Shown: positions 25,630 to 34,514 of the stretch, piece by piece | Layout: each line of letters starts with the position of its first letter | Position numbering within the stretch: position 1 is the first letter of the stretch | Assembly (NCBI GenBank): GCA_041920215.1 | Contig: JAYRSJ010000023.1 | Coordinates: 9,344-73,343 of the forward strand | Direction of reading: 5' to 3' | Source of the DNA: JAYRSJ01 sp041920215 | Lineage (GTDB): Bacteria > Pseudomonadota > Gammaproteobacteria > Burkholderiales > Burkholderiaceae_C | DNA: 64,000 nt | The notes under the pieces: generated by a model | The model's input: the letters and a program-made list of their open reading frames with translations, nothing else | Database searches by the model: none | What the model was told of the DNA's origin: nothing | Translations under genes and position numbers: made by a program

Positions 25630-25757
25630 CTCTTGCTCCTGTTGTGCCCGCCATCGTTCTGTCAGCAAGCCTGTGGCACAGTGTGGGCCAGCGCTGGCTC
25701 ATGGCGTGAGCCAGCAAGAGCCAGGGCGGCGACCCAGGGTTTTTTCGGAGGGCAGGG

Positions 25758-26759
25758 ATGGACAGGACCGAGCGCTTCTACAAGATCGAGATGTTGATCC
25801 GGCATCGCGAGTGCGTCAGCTTTGCCGAGCTGCTGGCGGTGCTGGAGGTGTCGCCGGCCACGCTGAAGCGCGACCTGCAGTACCTGCGCGAGCGCATGGA
25901 CGCGCCCATCGAGTACGACGCGGCGGCGAATGGCTACCGCTTCGGTCATGGCCATGGCGGGCCGAGCGGGCGCAGCCAGAAGCACGAGTTGCCCGGCGTG
26001 TGGTTCAACGAGCGCGAGCTGCATGCGCTGCTGACCATGCACCAGCTGCTCTCCGGCCTGGACGACAACGGCATCCTGAGCCGTCATCTGCAGCCCATGT
26101 TCGACAAGCTCAGCAGCATGCTGGGCAGCGACGCCGAGGAGGCGCGCGAGCTGAGCCGGCGGGTCAAGCTGATCAGCACCGCTAGGCGCCGTGTGGCCAG
26201 CGAGTTCTTCGAGACGGTGGGCAGCGCGGTGGTGCAGCGCCGCCGCCTGGCCATCGACTACCGCAAGCGCGGCAAGAGTGCCAAGGGTGAGGGTGGGCTG
26301 AGCCAACGGATGGTCTCGCCGCAGCGCCTGGTCCATTACCGCAATACCTGGTATCTGGACGCCTGGTGTCATCAGAGCGAGGGCCTGCGCCGTTTTGCGC
26401 TGGATGCGATGGAGGGCGCCCGGCTGCTGGACGAGAAGGCCAGGCCGGTGGCGCTGAAGACGCTGGAGGCTGAGCTGGACCAGGGCTATGGCATCTTCGC
26501 CGGCGGGCAGACCCAGCAGGCCCAGCTGATATTCAGCGCCGCGGCGGCGGCCTGGGTCGCGCACGAGGAATGGCATCCGGCCCAGCACAGCGAATGGCTG
26601 GCGGACGGCCGCTGGCAGCTCAGCGTGCCCTATGTGGACGCCACCGAGCTGCTGATGGATCTGCTGCGCCATGCCGGCCAGGTGGAGGTGCTGGCGCCGG
26701 CCAGCCTGCGCCAGGCGTTTGCAAAACGCCTCAGGGAGGCGGCGGCTCAGCTGGACTGA
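25758..26759 (+). CDS. WYL-domain HTH transcriptional regulator
   Basis: The protein has 333 residues behind a GGAGGGCAGGG ribosome binding site. A DeoR-like winged helix lies at 1-60 (SFAELLAVLEVSPATLKRDLQYLRE). The WYL domain follows at about 165-245, with YRNTWYLDAWCHQSEGLRRFALDAM in which WYL and RFALD are the ligand-contact motifs, and a WCX-like C-terminal extension. WYL regulators sense nucleic acid or nucleotide ligands and often control DNA-damage or defence genes. It is divergent from the HNH-like gene and convergent, with a 13-bp overlap, with the cobalamin adenosyltransferase gene. Confidence 0.9.
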   Translation: MDRTERFYKIEMLIRHRECVSFAELLAVLEVSPATLKRDLQYLRERMDAPIEYDAAANGYRFGHGHGGPSGRSQKHELPGVWFNERELHALLTMHQLLSGLDDNGILSRHLQPMFDKLSSMLGSDAEEARELSRRVKLISTARRRVASEFFETVGSAVVQRRRLAIDYRKRGKSAKGEGGLSQRMVSPQRLVHYRNTWYLDAWCHQSEGLRRFALDAMEGARLLDEKARPVALKTLEAELDQGYGIFAGGQTQQAQLIFSAAAAAWVAHEEWHPAQHSEWLADGRWQLSVPYVDATELLMDLLRHAGQVEVLAPASLRQAFAKRLREAAAQLD

Positions 26760-27349
26760 GCCGGCTCCTCGTCCTGCTGCTGGCGCTTCAGGCGCTCGCT
26801 GTGCCAATAGACATCGTCGCCGCCCAGGCCGTCGAGGTTGGCGCGGTTGAGCACCCGGGCCAGAACGAAGAGCAGGTCCGAGAGCCGGTTCAGGTACTGG
26901 CGCGGCGCGGCATGGATGGCCTCGCCACCAGCCGCTGCGCGCACCACCGCCCGCTCGGCGCGGCGCGCCACGGTGCGGCAGACATGGGCCAGCGCGGCGC
27001 TGCGGGTGCCGGCCGGCAGTATGAACTCCTGCAGCCGCGGCAGCTCGGCGTTGTACTGAGCCAGTGCCTGGTCCAGCCCCAGCACCGCCTCGTCCTTGAT
27101 CAGGCTGTAGCCGGGCATGCAGAGCTCGCCGCCCAGATTGAAGAGCTCGTGCTGGATCGTGACCAGCAGCTCGCGGACGGCCTCCGGCAGCGGTTCGGCC
27201 AGCAGCACGCCGATCTGGGAGTTGAGCTCGTCGACATCGCCCATGGCCTCGACGCGCAGATGGTTCTTGGGCACACGGCTGCCGTCGCCGAGTCCGGTCG
27301 TGCCGTCGTCACCGGTACGGGTGGCGATCTGGGAAAGTCGGTTGGCCAT
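26747..27349 (-). CDS. Cob(I)yrinic acid a,c-diamide adenosyltransferase, PduO type
   Basis: The 200-residue product begins MANRLSQIATRTGDDGTTGLGDG, with the ATP-binding TRTGDDGTTGL motif at 10-20. It continues with RVEAMGDVDELNSQIG, FNLGGELC and RRAERAVVR...LNRLSDLLFVLAR, the conserved helices of the PduO/MMAB family. The enzyme transfers the adenosyl group of ATP to cob(I)alamin to make adenosylcobalamin. The ATG at 27349 is chosen because upstream sequence has no family similarity. A small membrane protein gene lies upstream on the same strand. Confidence 0.93.
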   Translation of the reverse strand: MANRLSQIATRTGDDGTTGLGDGSRVPKNHLRVEAMGDVDELNSQIGVLLAEPLPEAVRELLVTIQHELFNLGGELCMPGYSLIKDEAVLGLDQALAQYNAELPRLQEFILPAGTRSAALAHVCRTVARRAERAVVRAAAGGEAIHAAPRQYLNRLSDLLFVLARVLNRANLDGLGGDDVYWHSERLKRQQQDEEPAQSS

Positions 27350-27416
27350 GGGATGCGCTTTGTTTGAACAAGGCCGCGATCTTGCCTGATTGGCGCCGGC
27401 CCGGCGCTCGGTGACC

Positions 27417-27659
27417 TCAATGCCGGCGGCCCGAGCGGTGGATTTCCGGCTTGGCCGGCGGCGTGGCGCCATGGCCCTGGGCGCCCTGGCTGGGGTGGTA
27501 AGGGCCATGGGCGCCGGGCGGCCGGGGCGGGGCCTCGGGCTTGGGTGCCGCCAGCTTCAGCCATTCGCGCCAGATCAGGCCGAAGAGGTCGAAGCGCAGC
27601 GCGCCTACCACCGCGATCACCACAGCGGCCAGGATCAGCAGGGTGCTCAGCTCGGGCAT
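27417..27659 (-). CDS. Small single-pass membrane protein
   Basis: This 80-residue protein has one transmembrane helix at residues 5-24 (STLLILAAVVIAVVGALRF), a short amphipathic FGLIWREWLKL segment and a Pro/Gly/His-rich cytoplasmic tail. AAGGAGCCCGTCC before the ATG is a good ribosome binding site. I recognise no named family. It lies 67 bp upstream of the cobalamin adenosyltransferase gene and may share its transcript. Confidence 0.68.
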   Translation of the reverse strand: MPELSTLLILAAVVIAVVGALRFDLFGLIWREWLKLAAPKPEAPPRPPGAHGPYHPSQGAQGHGATPPAKPEIHRSGRRH

Positions 27660-27821
27660 GGACGGGCTCCTTGGTAGCGGGACAGGGGTATTGGCGACCA
27701 TACTGGCACCGCCGGGCCGGCTTCGCAAGCCCGGGCGTCAGGCGCGCAGGCGATGGGTCGGCGCCCCGCCTGGGCAGGGCCGGGCGCGCACAATGCGAGC
27801 TCCCGCCCGGAGACCACGACC

Positions 27822-29228
27822 ATGGACCACAGCCTGCCGCATTACGAACGCCGCCCCCTGCCCGCCGCCATGCTGGAGGCGCTGAAGGCGAGACTGGGGG
27901 AACGCTGCTCGGTGGCGCTGGCGGTGCGCGAGCAGCATGGGCGCGATGAGTCGCCCTTCGATGTGGCCCCGCCGGACTGCGTGGTCTTTGCCGAAAGCAC
28001 CGAGGAGGTGGCCTTTGTGATGGCGCTAGCCCACGCGCACCATGTGCCGGTCATCCCCTATGGCGCGGGCTCCTCGCTGGAGGGTCATCTGCTGGCGGTG
28101 CAGGGCGGGCTGAGCCTGGACCTGTCGCGCATGAAGTCCATCCTGCGCATCAATGACGAGGACCTGACGGTGACGGTGCAGGCCGGCGTCAGCCGCAACC
28201 AGCTCAATACCGAGATCCGCCATACAGGCCTGTTCTTTCCTATCGATCCGGGCGCCGATGCCTCGCTGGGCGGCATGGCAGCCACCCGTGCGAGCGGCAC
28301 GAATGCGGTGCGCTACGGCACCATGCGCGAGATTGTGCTGGGCCTGACGGTGGTGACACCCCAGGGCCAGGTCGTGCACACCGGCTCGCGGGCGCGCAAG
28401 AGCAGCGCCGGCTACGATCTGACACGGCTTTATGTGGGCAGCGAGGGCACGCTGGGCGTGATCACCGAGCTGACGCTGCGCATCTTCCCACTGCCCGAAG
28501 CGGTGTCGGCGGCGGTCTGCTTCTTCCCGACCATCGATGCGGCGGTGCAGACCACGATACAGATCATCCAGATGGGCGTGCCGATCGCGCGCTGCGAGCT
28601 GCTGGACGCACATGCGGTGCGGGCCGTCAATCTGCACGACCGCCTGAGCCTGCGTGAGGCGCCGATGCTGCTGATGGAGTTCCATGGCTCGCCGGCCGGC
28701 GTGGCCGAGCAGGCCGAGACGGTGCAGCAGATCGCCCACGAATTCGGCGGCGAGGACTTTGAATGGGCCACCACGCCCGAGGCCCGCAGCCGGCTCTGGA
28801 CCGCCCGCCACCATGCCTATCTTTCGGCGCTGCAGACCCGGCCGGGCTGCCGCTGCGTGACCACCGATACCTGCGTGCCGATCTCGCGCCTGGCCGAGAG
28901 CATCAACGAATCGGTGCGCGAGGTGGAGGCCAGCGGCCTGCCCTATTTCATCGTCGGCCATGTGGGCGACGGCAACTTCCATATGGGCTATCTGATCGAT
29001 CCCCGGCAGCCGTCCGAGCGCGAGACCGCCGAGCGGCTGTCGGCCCAGATGGTGCAGCGCGCGCTGCGCCTGGAAGGCACCTGCACCGGCGAGCATGGCA
29101 TAGGCCTGCACAAGCAGGGCTTTCTGCTCGACGAGGCCGGCAGCGTTGCGGTGGAGCAGATGCGCCTGCTGAAGACGGCGCTGGACCCGCACAACATCAT
29201 GAATCCGGGCAAGATCTTCACCCAGTAG
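27822..29228 (+). CDS. FAD-binding oxidase, D-lactate dehydrogenase/glycolate oxidase GlcD-like
   Basis: The product is 468 residues from the ATG at 27822. The N-terminal half is a PCMH FAD-binding domain (PVIPYGAGSSLEGH, GADASLGGMAATRASGTNAVRYG). The C-terminal half is the FAD-oxidase C domain with GHVGDGNFH and GEHGIGLHKQ, which carry catalytic and metal-binding histidines. Enzymes of this group oxidise D-lactate, glycolate or D-2-hydroxy acids and pass electrons to cytochrome c or quinone. The GSS motif and length fit a D-lactate dehydrogenase (cytochrome) best. Convergent with spoVR, 15 bp apart. Confidence 0.9.
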   Translation: MDHSLPHYERRPLPAAMLEALKARLGERCSVALAVREQHGRDESPFDVAPPDCVVFAESTEEVAFVMALAHAHHVPVIPYGAGSSLEGHLLAVQGGLSLDLSRMKSILRINDEDLTVTVQAGVSRNQLNTEIRHTGLFFPIDPGADASLGGMAATRASGTNAVRYGTMREIVLGLTVVTPQGQVVHTGSRARKSSAGYDLTRLYVGSEGTLGVITELTLRIFPLPEAVSAAVCFFPTIDAAVQTTIQIIQMGVPIARCELLDAHAVRAVNLHDRLSLREAPMLLMEFHGSPAGVAEQAETVQQIAHEFGGEDFEWATTPEARSRLWTARHHAYLSALQTRPGCRCVTTDTCVPISRLAESINESVREVEASGLPYFIVGHVGDGNFHMGYLIDPRQPSERETAERLSAQMVQRALRLEGTCTGEHGIGLHKQGFLLDEAGSVAVEQMRLLKTALDPHNIMNPGKIFTQ

Positions 29229-29243
29229 GTCAGGCGCGCGGCG

Positions 29244-30863
29244 TCAATGGCCGGGCGCCGGCACGCTCCAGCGCTTGCTCACATCACCGCGCTCGTTGAC
29301 CGACTCCAGTTGCACGCCGAAGCCCCACAGCCTGGCCACATGCTTGAGCACCTCCTGCGCGCTGTCGTGCAGCGGGCGGTTCTGCTGCTGGGTGTGGCGC
29401 AGCGTCAGTGAGCGGTCGCCGCGCAGATTGACGTTCCAGACCTGGATATTGGGTTCGCGGCTGCTGAGGTCGTACTGCTTGGACAGGGCCTCGCGCAGAT
29501 GCTGGTAGCCGCTCTCATCGTGGATGGCCGAGATCTCGTACTCCTTCTGCGTCTCGTCGTCGATGATGGAGAAGAGGCGGAACTCGCGCATCAGATGCGG
29601 GCTCAGGTACTGGCCTATGAAGCTCTCGTCCTTGAAGTTGCGCATCGCATGATCCAGCGTCGGCAGCCAGGGGCCGCCGGCGATGTCGGGGAACCAGCGC
29701 CGGTCTTCCTCGGTGGGGCGCTCGCAGATGCGCTTGATGTCGGTATACATCGCGAAGCCCAGTGCGTAGGGATTCAGCGGCGCCATCGGCTGCTGGGCCA
29801 CCACATTGGTATGGGACTTGAGCCACTCGATCATCATGCCGTCGGACAGATAGCCGTCGTCATACATCTGATTCAGCAGGCGGTGGTGCCAGAAGGTGGC
29901 CCAGCCCTCGTTCATCACCTGGGTCTGGCGCTGCGGATAGAAGTACTGGGCGATCTTGCGCACGATGCGCACGATCTCTCTCTGCCAGGGCTCCAGCAGC
30001 GGCGCGTTCTTCTCGATGAAGTAGAGGATGTTCTCCTGCGGCTCCTCGGGGAAGCGCCGCGCCGCCTTCTCGTCCTCGGCCTTGTCGGCGCGGCGCGGCA
30101 GGGTGCGCCAGAGATCGTTGACCTGCCGCTGCGCATAGGCCTCGCGCTCGTGCAGGCGGGCGCGCTCCTGGGCCAGCGAGAGCTTGGCAGGCCGGCGGTA
30201 GCGGTCCACGCCGTGGTTCATCAACGCATGGCAGGAGTCCAGCAACTGCTCGACTGCATCGAGGCCATGGCGTTCCTCGCATTCGGCCACGAAGTTCTTG
30301 GCATAGACCAGATAGTCGATGATGGACGAGGCATCGGTCCACATGCGGAACAGATAGTTGCCCTTGAAGAAGCTGTTGTGGCCATAGCAGGCATGGGCAA
30401 TCACCAGGGCCTGCATGGCCATGGTGTTTTCCTCCATCAGGTAGGCGATGCAGGGATCGGAGTTGATGACGATCTCGTAGGCCAGGCCCATCTGGCCGCG
30501 CTTGTAATGCTGCTGGGTGGCGATGAACTCCTTGCCATAGCTCCAATGCCGGTAGTTGACCGGCATGCCCACCGAGGCGTAGGCATCCATCATCTGCTCG
30601 GAGCTGATGACCTCCAGCTGGTTGGGGTAGGTATCCAGGCCATAGCGCTGTGCCGTGGCGCGTATCACCTCGTGGTACTGCTCGATCAGTTCGAAGCTCC
30701 AATCGCTGGGCGAGGGCAGGGGGCCGGATGGCCGTGCCGGCAGCGGCCGCATCTGCTGCAGCGGCTGGTAGTGGCGGCGCCCGCCGTACTCGTGCTGGTT
30801 GGGTGCGATGCCGAGCTGACGCCGGTTGTCCGGGCTGATCATGCTGAGGTCCTGGGTGTTCAT
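29244..30863 (-). CDS. SpoVR family protein
   Basis: This 539-residue protein contains the SpoVR signatures WSYGKEF, YEIVINSDPCIAYLMEEN, YGHNSFFK, MNEGWATFWH and QMYDDGYLSD. The family takes its name from a Bacillus spore-cortex protein, but in proteobacteria it occurs with PrkA and YeaH and is linked to stationary phase and nitrogen stress. The ATG overlaps the stop of the yeaH-like gene (ATGA). Third gene of the operon. The molecular activity is not known. Confidence 0.95.
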   Translation of the reverse strand: MNTQDLSMISPDNRRQLGIAPNQHEYGGRRHYQPLQQMRPLPARPSGPLPSPSDWSFELIEQYHEVIRATAQRYGLDTYPNQLEVISSEQMMDAYASVGMPVNYRHWSYGKEFIATQQHYKRGQMGLAYEIVINSDPCIAYLMEENTMAMQALVIAHACYGHNSFFKGNYLFRMWTDASSIIDYLVYAKNFVAECEERHGLDAVEQLLDSCHALMNHGVDRYRRPAKLSLAQERARLHEREAYAQRQVNDLWRTLPRRADKAEDEKAARRFPEEPQENILYFIEKNAPLLEPWQREIVRIVRKIAQYFYPQRQTQVMNEGWATFWHHRLLNQMYDDGYLSDGMMIEWLKSHTNVVAQQPMAPLNPYALGFAMYTDIKRICERPTEEDRRWFPDIAGGPWLPTLDHAMRNFKDESFIGQYLSPHLMREFRLFSIIDDETQKEYEISAIHDESGYQHLREALSKQYDLSSREPNIQVWNVNLRGDRSLTLRHTQQQNRPLHDSAQEVLKHVARLWGFGVQLESVNERGDVSKRWSVPAPGH

Positions 30864-32140
30864 GCGGCGGCTCCTTCCCTCTTGAACAGCTCACGAAACA
30901 CCGGATAGATCTGCGCCGCCTCCACCGCCTTGCGCATCGCAAAGTGCGGCACCTCCTCGGCCAGCTTGGCGTACTCGTCCCAGAGGTTCTGCTCGGCCTC
31001 GGCCACCTGCACATAGGCGAAATAGCGGCACAGCGGCAGGATCTTGTCGGCCAGCAGCTCGCGGCAGCGGCCGCTGTCGTGATGCCAGTTGTCGCCGTCG
31101 CTGGCCTGGGCGCCATAGATATTCCACTCGCTGGGCGAATAGCGCTGGCGGATGATCTCCTCCATCAGCACCAGGGCCGAGCTGACCACGGTGCCGCCGG
31201 TCTCGGTGGCGTGGAAGAAGTTCTGCTCGTCGACCTCCTGGGCCTGGGTGTGGTGGCGTATGAAGACCACCTCGATCTTCTCGTAGTGCCGGGTCAGGAA
31301 CAGATAGAGCAGGATGAAGAAGCGCTTGGACAGGTCCTTGCGCGCCTCGTCCATCGAGCCGCTGACATCCATCAGGCAGAACATCACCGCGCGGGTGGTC
31401 GGTACCGGCACCTTGACGCGGTTGCGGAAGCGCAGGTCGATCGGGTCCAGAAAGGGAATGGCGGCGATGCGCTGCTTCAGTAGCAGGATGCGCGCCTCGG
31501 TCTCGGCGATCAGGCGCTGCACCTCGGGCTTGTGGCTGTCCTCGCGCCTGAGCAGGGCCAGACGCTCCTCCAGCTCATGCAGCTCGCGCCGCTTGCCCAT
31601 ACCGAGCGCGATGCGCCGGCCGAGCGCCCCGCGCATCGAGCGCACCACATGCAGATTGGTGGGGGTGCCGTCACTGGTGAAGCCGGCGCGATGGGTCTTG
31701 TACTCGGGGGTGTCGGCCAGCGTGGTGCGGGCGAGGTTGGGCAGGGCCAGATCGTCGAAGAAGACCTGCATGAACTCTTCCTTCGTGAGGTGGAAGACGA
31801 AGTCGTCCTCACCCTCGCCGGAATCGCTGGCCTGGCCACCACCGCCACCCTGGCCACCGCCCTGTGGCTTGGGCAGGCGGTCGCCCTTCACATGCTCGCT
31901 ATTGCCGGGACGCACCACCTCGCGGATACCGCCCTCGCCATGGCCGAAGACCGGCTCCTGCAGATCCCTCTTCGGGATGTGCACCTCCTCGCCGCGCTCG
32001 ATGTCGCGGATGCCGCGACCGTCGACCGCGCGCTTCACCGCCTCGCGTATCTGCTCCTTGTGGCGGCGCAGGAAGCGCTCACGGTTGCCGACGGACTTGT
32101 TCTTGCCCGAGAGCCTGCGATCGATGACTTGCTGAAGCAT
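30860..32140 (-). CDS. YeaH/YhbH family (DUF444) protein
   Basis: The 426-residue product starts MLQQVIDRRLSGKNKSVGNRERFLRR, here only cited as the RNxxRFLRR-type start usual for DUF444. It has a Gly/Gln-rich linker near residues 90-105 and a von Willebrand A-like domain in the C-terminal half with DVSGSMDE, a MIDAS-like metal site. It is the partner of PrkA kinase and SpoVR, and the three genes are in the same order as in many proteobacteria. It lies 27 bp after prkA and overlaps spoVR. Confidence 0.94.
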   Translation of the reverse strand: MLQQVIDRRLSGKNKSVGNRERFLRRHKEQIREAVKRAVDGRGIRDIERGEEVHIPKRDLQEPVFGHGEGGIREVVRPGNSEHVKGDRLPKPQGGGQGGGGGQASDSGEGEDDFVFHLTKEEFMQVFFDDLALPNLARTTLADTPEYKTHRAGFTSDGTPTNLHVVRSMRGALGRRIALGMGKRRELHELEERLALLRREDSHKPEVQRLIAETEARILLLKQRIAAIPFLDPIDLRFRNRVKVPVPTTRAVMFCLMDVSGSMDEARKDLSKRFFILLYLFLTRHYEKIEVVFIRHHTQAQEVDEQNFFHATETGGTVVSSALVLMEEIIRQRYSPSEWNIYGAQASDGDNWHHDSGRCRELLADKILPLCRYFAYVQVAEAEQNLWDEYAKLAEEVPHFAMRKAVEAAQIYPVFRELFKREGAAA

Positions 32141-32167
32141 CTCGCCTCCTTGTGCGATGCTGCCCGC

Positions 32168-34090
32168 TCAGGAACTCTTGCGCACCCTCAGGTACCACTC
32201 GCACAGCAGCCGTACCTGCTTGGCCGTGTAGCCCTTGTCGACCATGCGCTGCACGAAGTTCTCGTGCTTCTTGGCCTCGTCGGCACTGGCCTTGGCGTTG
32301 AAGCTGATGACCGGCAGCAGCTCCTCGGTGTTGGAGAACATCTTCTTCTCGATCACGGTGCGCAGCTTCTCGTAGCTGGTCCAGGACGGGTTCTTGCCCT
32401 GGTTGCTGGCACGGGCGCGCAACACGAAGTTGACGATCTCGTTGCGGAAGTCCTTGGGGTTGGAGATGCCCGCCGGCTTCTCGATCTTCTCCAGCTCGCC
32501 ATTGAGCGCCGAACGGTCGAAAACCTCGCCGGTATCGGTATCGCGGTATTCCTGGTCCTGGATCCAGTAGTCGGCATAGGTGACGTAGCGGTCGAAGATG
32601 TTCTGGCCGTACTCGGAATAACTCTCCAGATACGCGGTCTGGATCTCCTTGCCGATGAACTCGGCATAGCGCGGTGCCAGCATCTCCTTGATGAAGCTGA
32701 CGTACTTCTGCTCCAGCTCGGCAGGGAACTGCTCGCGCTCGATCTGCTGCTCCAGCACATACATCAGATGCACCGGATTGGCCGCCACCTCTGCGCTGTC
32801 GAAGTTGAAGACCTTGGACAGGATCTTGTAGGCGAAGCGCGTGCTAACTCCGCTCATACCCTCGTCCACACCGGCGTAGTCGCGGTACTCCTGGTAGCTC
32901 TTGGCGCGCGGGTCGGTGTCCTTGAGATTCTCGCCGTCGTAGATCTGCATCTTGGAGAACAGCGAGCTGTTCTCGGGCTCCTTGAGCCGCGTCAGGATCG
33001 CGAACTGGCTCATCATCTTCAGCGTGCCGGGCGCGCACTTGGCCTCGGCCAGCGAGGAGCCGCGGATCAGCTTCTCGTAGATCTTGACCTCCTCGCTGAC
33101 GCGCAGGCAGTAGGGCACCTTGACGATGTAGATGCGGTCGAGGAAGGCCTCGTTGTTCTTGTTGTTGCGGAAGGTCTTCCACTCGCTCTCGTTGCTGTGC
33201 GCCAGCACGATGCCGTCGAAGGGAATGGCGCCGAAGCCCTCGGTGCCCTTGAAATTGCCCTCCTGCGTGGCGGTCAAGAGCGGGTGCAGCACCTTGATCG
33301 GCGCCTTGAACATCTCGACGAACTCCAGCAGGCCCTGGTTCGCCAGGCAGAGGCCGCCGCTATAGCTGTAGGCATCCGGGTCATCCTGCGCATAGGTCTC
33401 GAGCTTGCGGATGTCGACCTTGCCGACCAGCGAGGAGATGTCCTGGTTGTTCTCGTCGCCGGGCTCGGTCTTGGCCACGCCCACCTGGCGCAGCACGCTG
33501 GGATAGCGCTTGACCACCTTGAAGCGCCGGATGTCGCCGCCGAACTCCTCCAGGCGCTTGACCGCCCAGGGGCTCATGATGCGGTTCAGATAGCGCCGCG
33601 GGATGCCGTACTCCTTCTCCAGCAGCGGACCATCCTCGTTAGCATCGAAAAGACCCAGCGGCGACTCGTTGACCGGTGAGTCCTTCAGCGCGTAGAAGGG
33701 CACTTGTTCCATCAGCACCTTGAGCCGCTCGGCGATCGAGCTCTTGCCGCCGCCCACCGGGCCCAGCAGATAGAGGATCTGCTTCTTCTCCTCCAGGCCC
33801 TGGGCGGCATGGCGGAAATAGCTGACCACCTGCTCGATCGCATCCTCCATGCCGTAGAACTCGGCGAAGGCCGGATAGAGCTTGATGGTTTTGTTCGCGA
33901 AGATGCGCGACAGGCGGGGGTCGTTGCGCGTGTCCACCATCTGCGGCTCGCCTATGGCCTGCAGCATGCGCTCAGCGGCTGTGGCGTAGGCGAGTGGGTT
34001 GCGCTTGCACTCGGCGAGGTAGTCCTCAAGGCTGAGTTCCTCGACCTTGCTGCGCTCGTAGCGGGCGGCGAAGCTGCTGATCACGTCCAT
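32168..34090 (-). CDS. prkA: PrkA family serine protein kinase
   Basis: The product is 640 residues with an AGGAGG ribosome binding site. The AAA+ Walker A is GPVGGGKSS at residues 110-118; HSNESEW and the C-terminal PrkA domain (SWTSYEKLRTVIEKKMFSNTEELLPVISF) follow. PrkA is a stress-linked kinase or AAA+ protease-like protein; in E. coli the yeaGH operon responds to nitrogen starvation. It heads the prkA-yeaH-spoVR operon. An upstream start at 34195 would add 35 residues without similarity. Confidence 0.95.
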   Translation of the reverse strand: MDVISSFAARYERSKVEELSLEDYLAECKRNPLAYATAAERMLQAIGEPQMVDTRNDPRLSRIFANKTIKLYPAFAEFYGMEDAIEQVVSYFRHAAQGLEEKKQILYLLGPVGGGKSSIAERLKVLMEQVPFYALKDSPVNESPLGLFDANEDGPLLEKEYGIPRRYLNRIMSPWAVKRLEEFGGDIRRFKVVKRYPSVLRQVGVAKTEPGDENNQDISSLVGKVDIRKLETYAQDDPDAYSYSGGLCLANQGLLEFVEMFKAPIKVLHPLLTATQEGNFKGTEGFGAIPFDGIVLAHSNESEWKTFRNNKNNEAFLDRIYIVKVPYCLRVSEEVKIYEKLIRGSSLAEAKCAPGTLKMMSQFAILTRLKEPENSSLFSKMQIYDGENLKDTDPRAKSYQEYRDYAGVDEGMSGVSTRFAYKILSKVFNFDSAEVAANPVHLMYVLEQQIEREQFPAELEQKYVSFIKEMLAPRYAEFIGKEIQTAYLESYSEYGQNIFDRYVTYADYWIQDQEYRDTDTGEVFDRSALNGELEKIEKPAGISNPKDFRNEIVNFVLRARASNQGKNPSWTSYEKLRTVIEKKMFSNTEELLPVISFNAKASADEAKKHENFVQRMVDKGYTAKQVRLLCEWYLRVRKSS

Positions 34091-34461
34091 GCTGACCTCC
34101 TGTGTCGGACTTGAGACGCCGCCGGGCGTGCTTGCTTCGTCCGGCGTCGTCTGGGAAGTTCTGATGGCGCCCCTAATACCGGGCTGAGGCGTCATCAGAG
34201 CTTTCCGAGGTTCAGCGTGATCCTTCTATGGCCTTTGTGCTGCTAGCTTGGCGCAGGGGGAGGGCATTGAAACCAGGATAAGCCCTGTCTTAGGCCCTCA
34301 ACACCCATCAAGCAGGTGGCGTTGACACGATGCTAGTCCTTTCCGTGAAATCTCGCGCAATTGATCTCAGCAAGACCTGACCCTTTACAAAGCAGCCGAG
34401 GCGTCTCGCGTGTTGGCAGGCACTATGCATAGCGCATGCCAGCCCTGTCCTGGCGGGCGAG
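34091..34461 (-). promoter_or_regulatory. Upstream region of the prkA operon with weak sigma-54-like site
   Basis: This gene-free stretch precedes prkA. On the minus strand TGGCATGCGCTATGCA (34441-34426) has GG and GC dinucleotides 10 bases apart as in a sigma-54 promoter (consensus TGGCACG-N4-TTGC), with two mismatches, 336 bp before the ATG. I see no other strong promoter. The assignment is tentative and rests partly on the known sigma-54 control of yeaGH in E. coli. Confidence 0.25.
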
Positions 34462-34488
34462 AAAAAGCCGCGCATGGGGCGCGGCTTT
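34462..34488 (-). terminator. Rho-independent terminator after parB
   Basis: The stem AAAGCCGCGC (34464-34473) and GCGCGGCTTT (34479-34488) encloses a 5-base loop. Read on the minus strand it is followed by TTTTTC, so it ends transcripts of parB, whose stop is 27 bp away. Confidence 0.85.
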
Positions 34489-34514
34489 GGCCAGGACGAC
34501 TTGCGTGCGGACCT

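Noticed and set aside
34426..34441. Sigma-54 promoter as a firm call for the prkA operon
   Set aside because: Spacing fits but two core positions differ and it lies 336 bp from the start; kept only as a low-confidence note.
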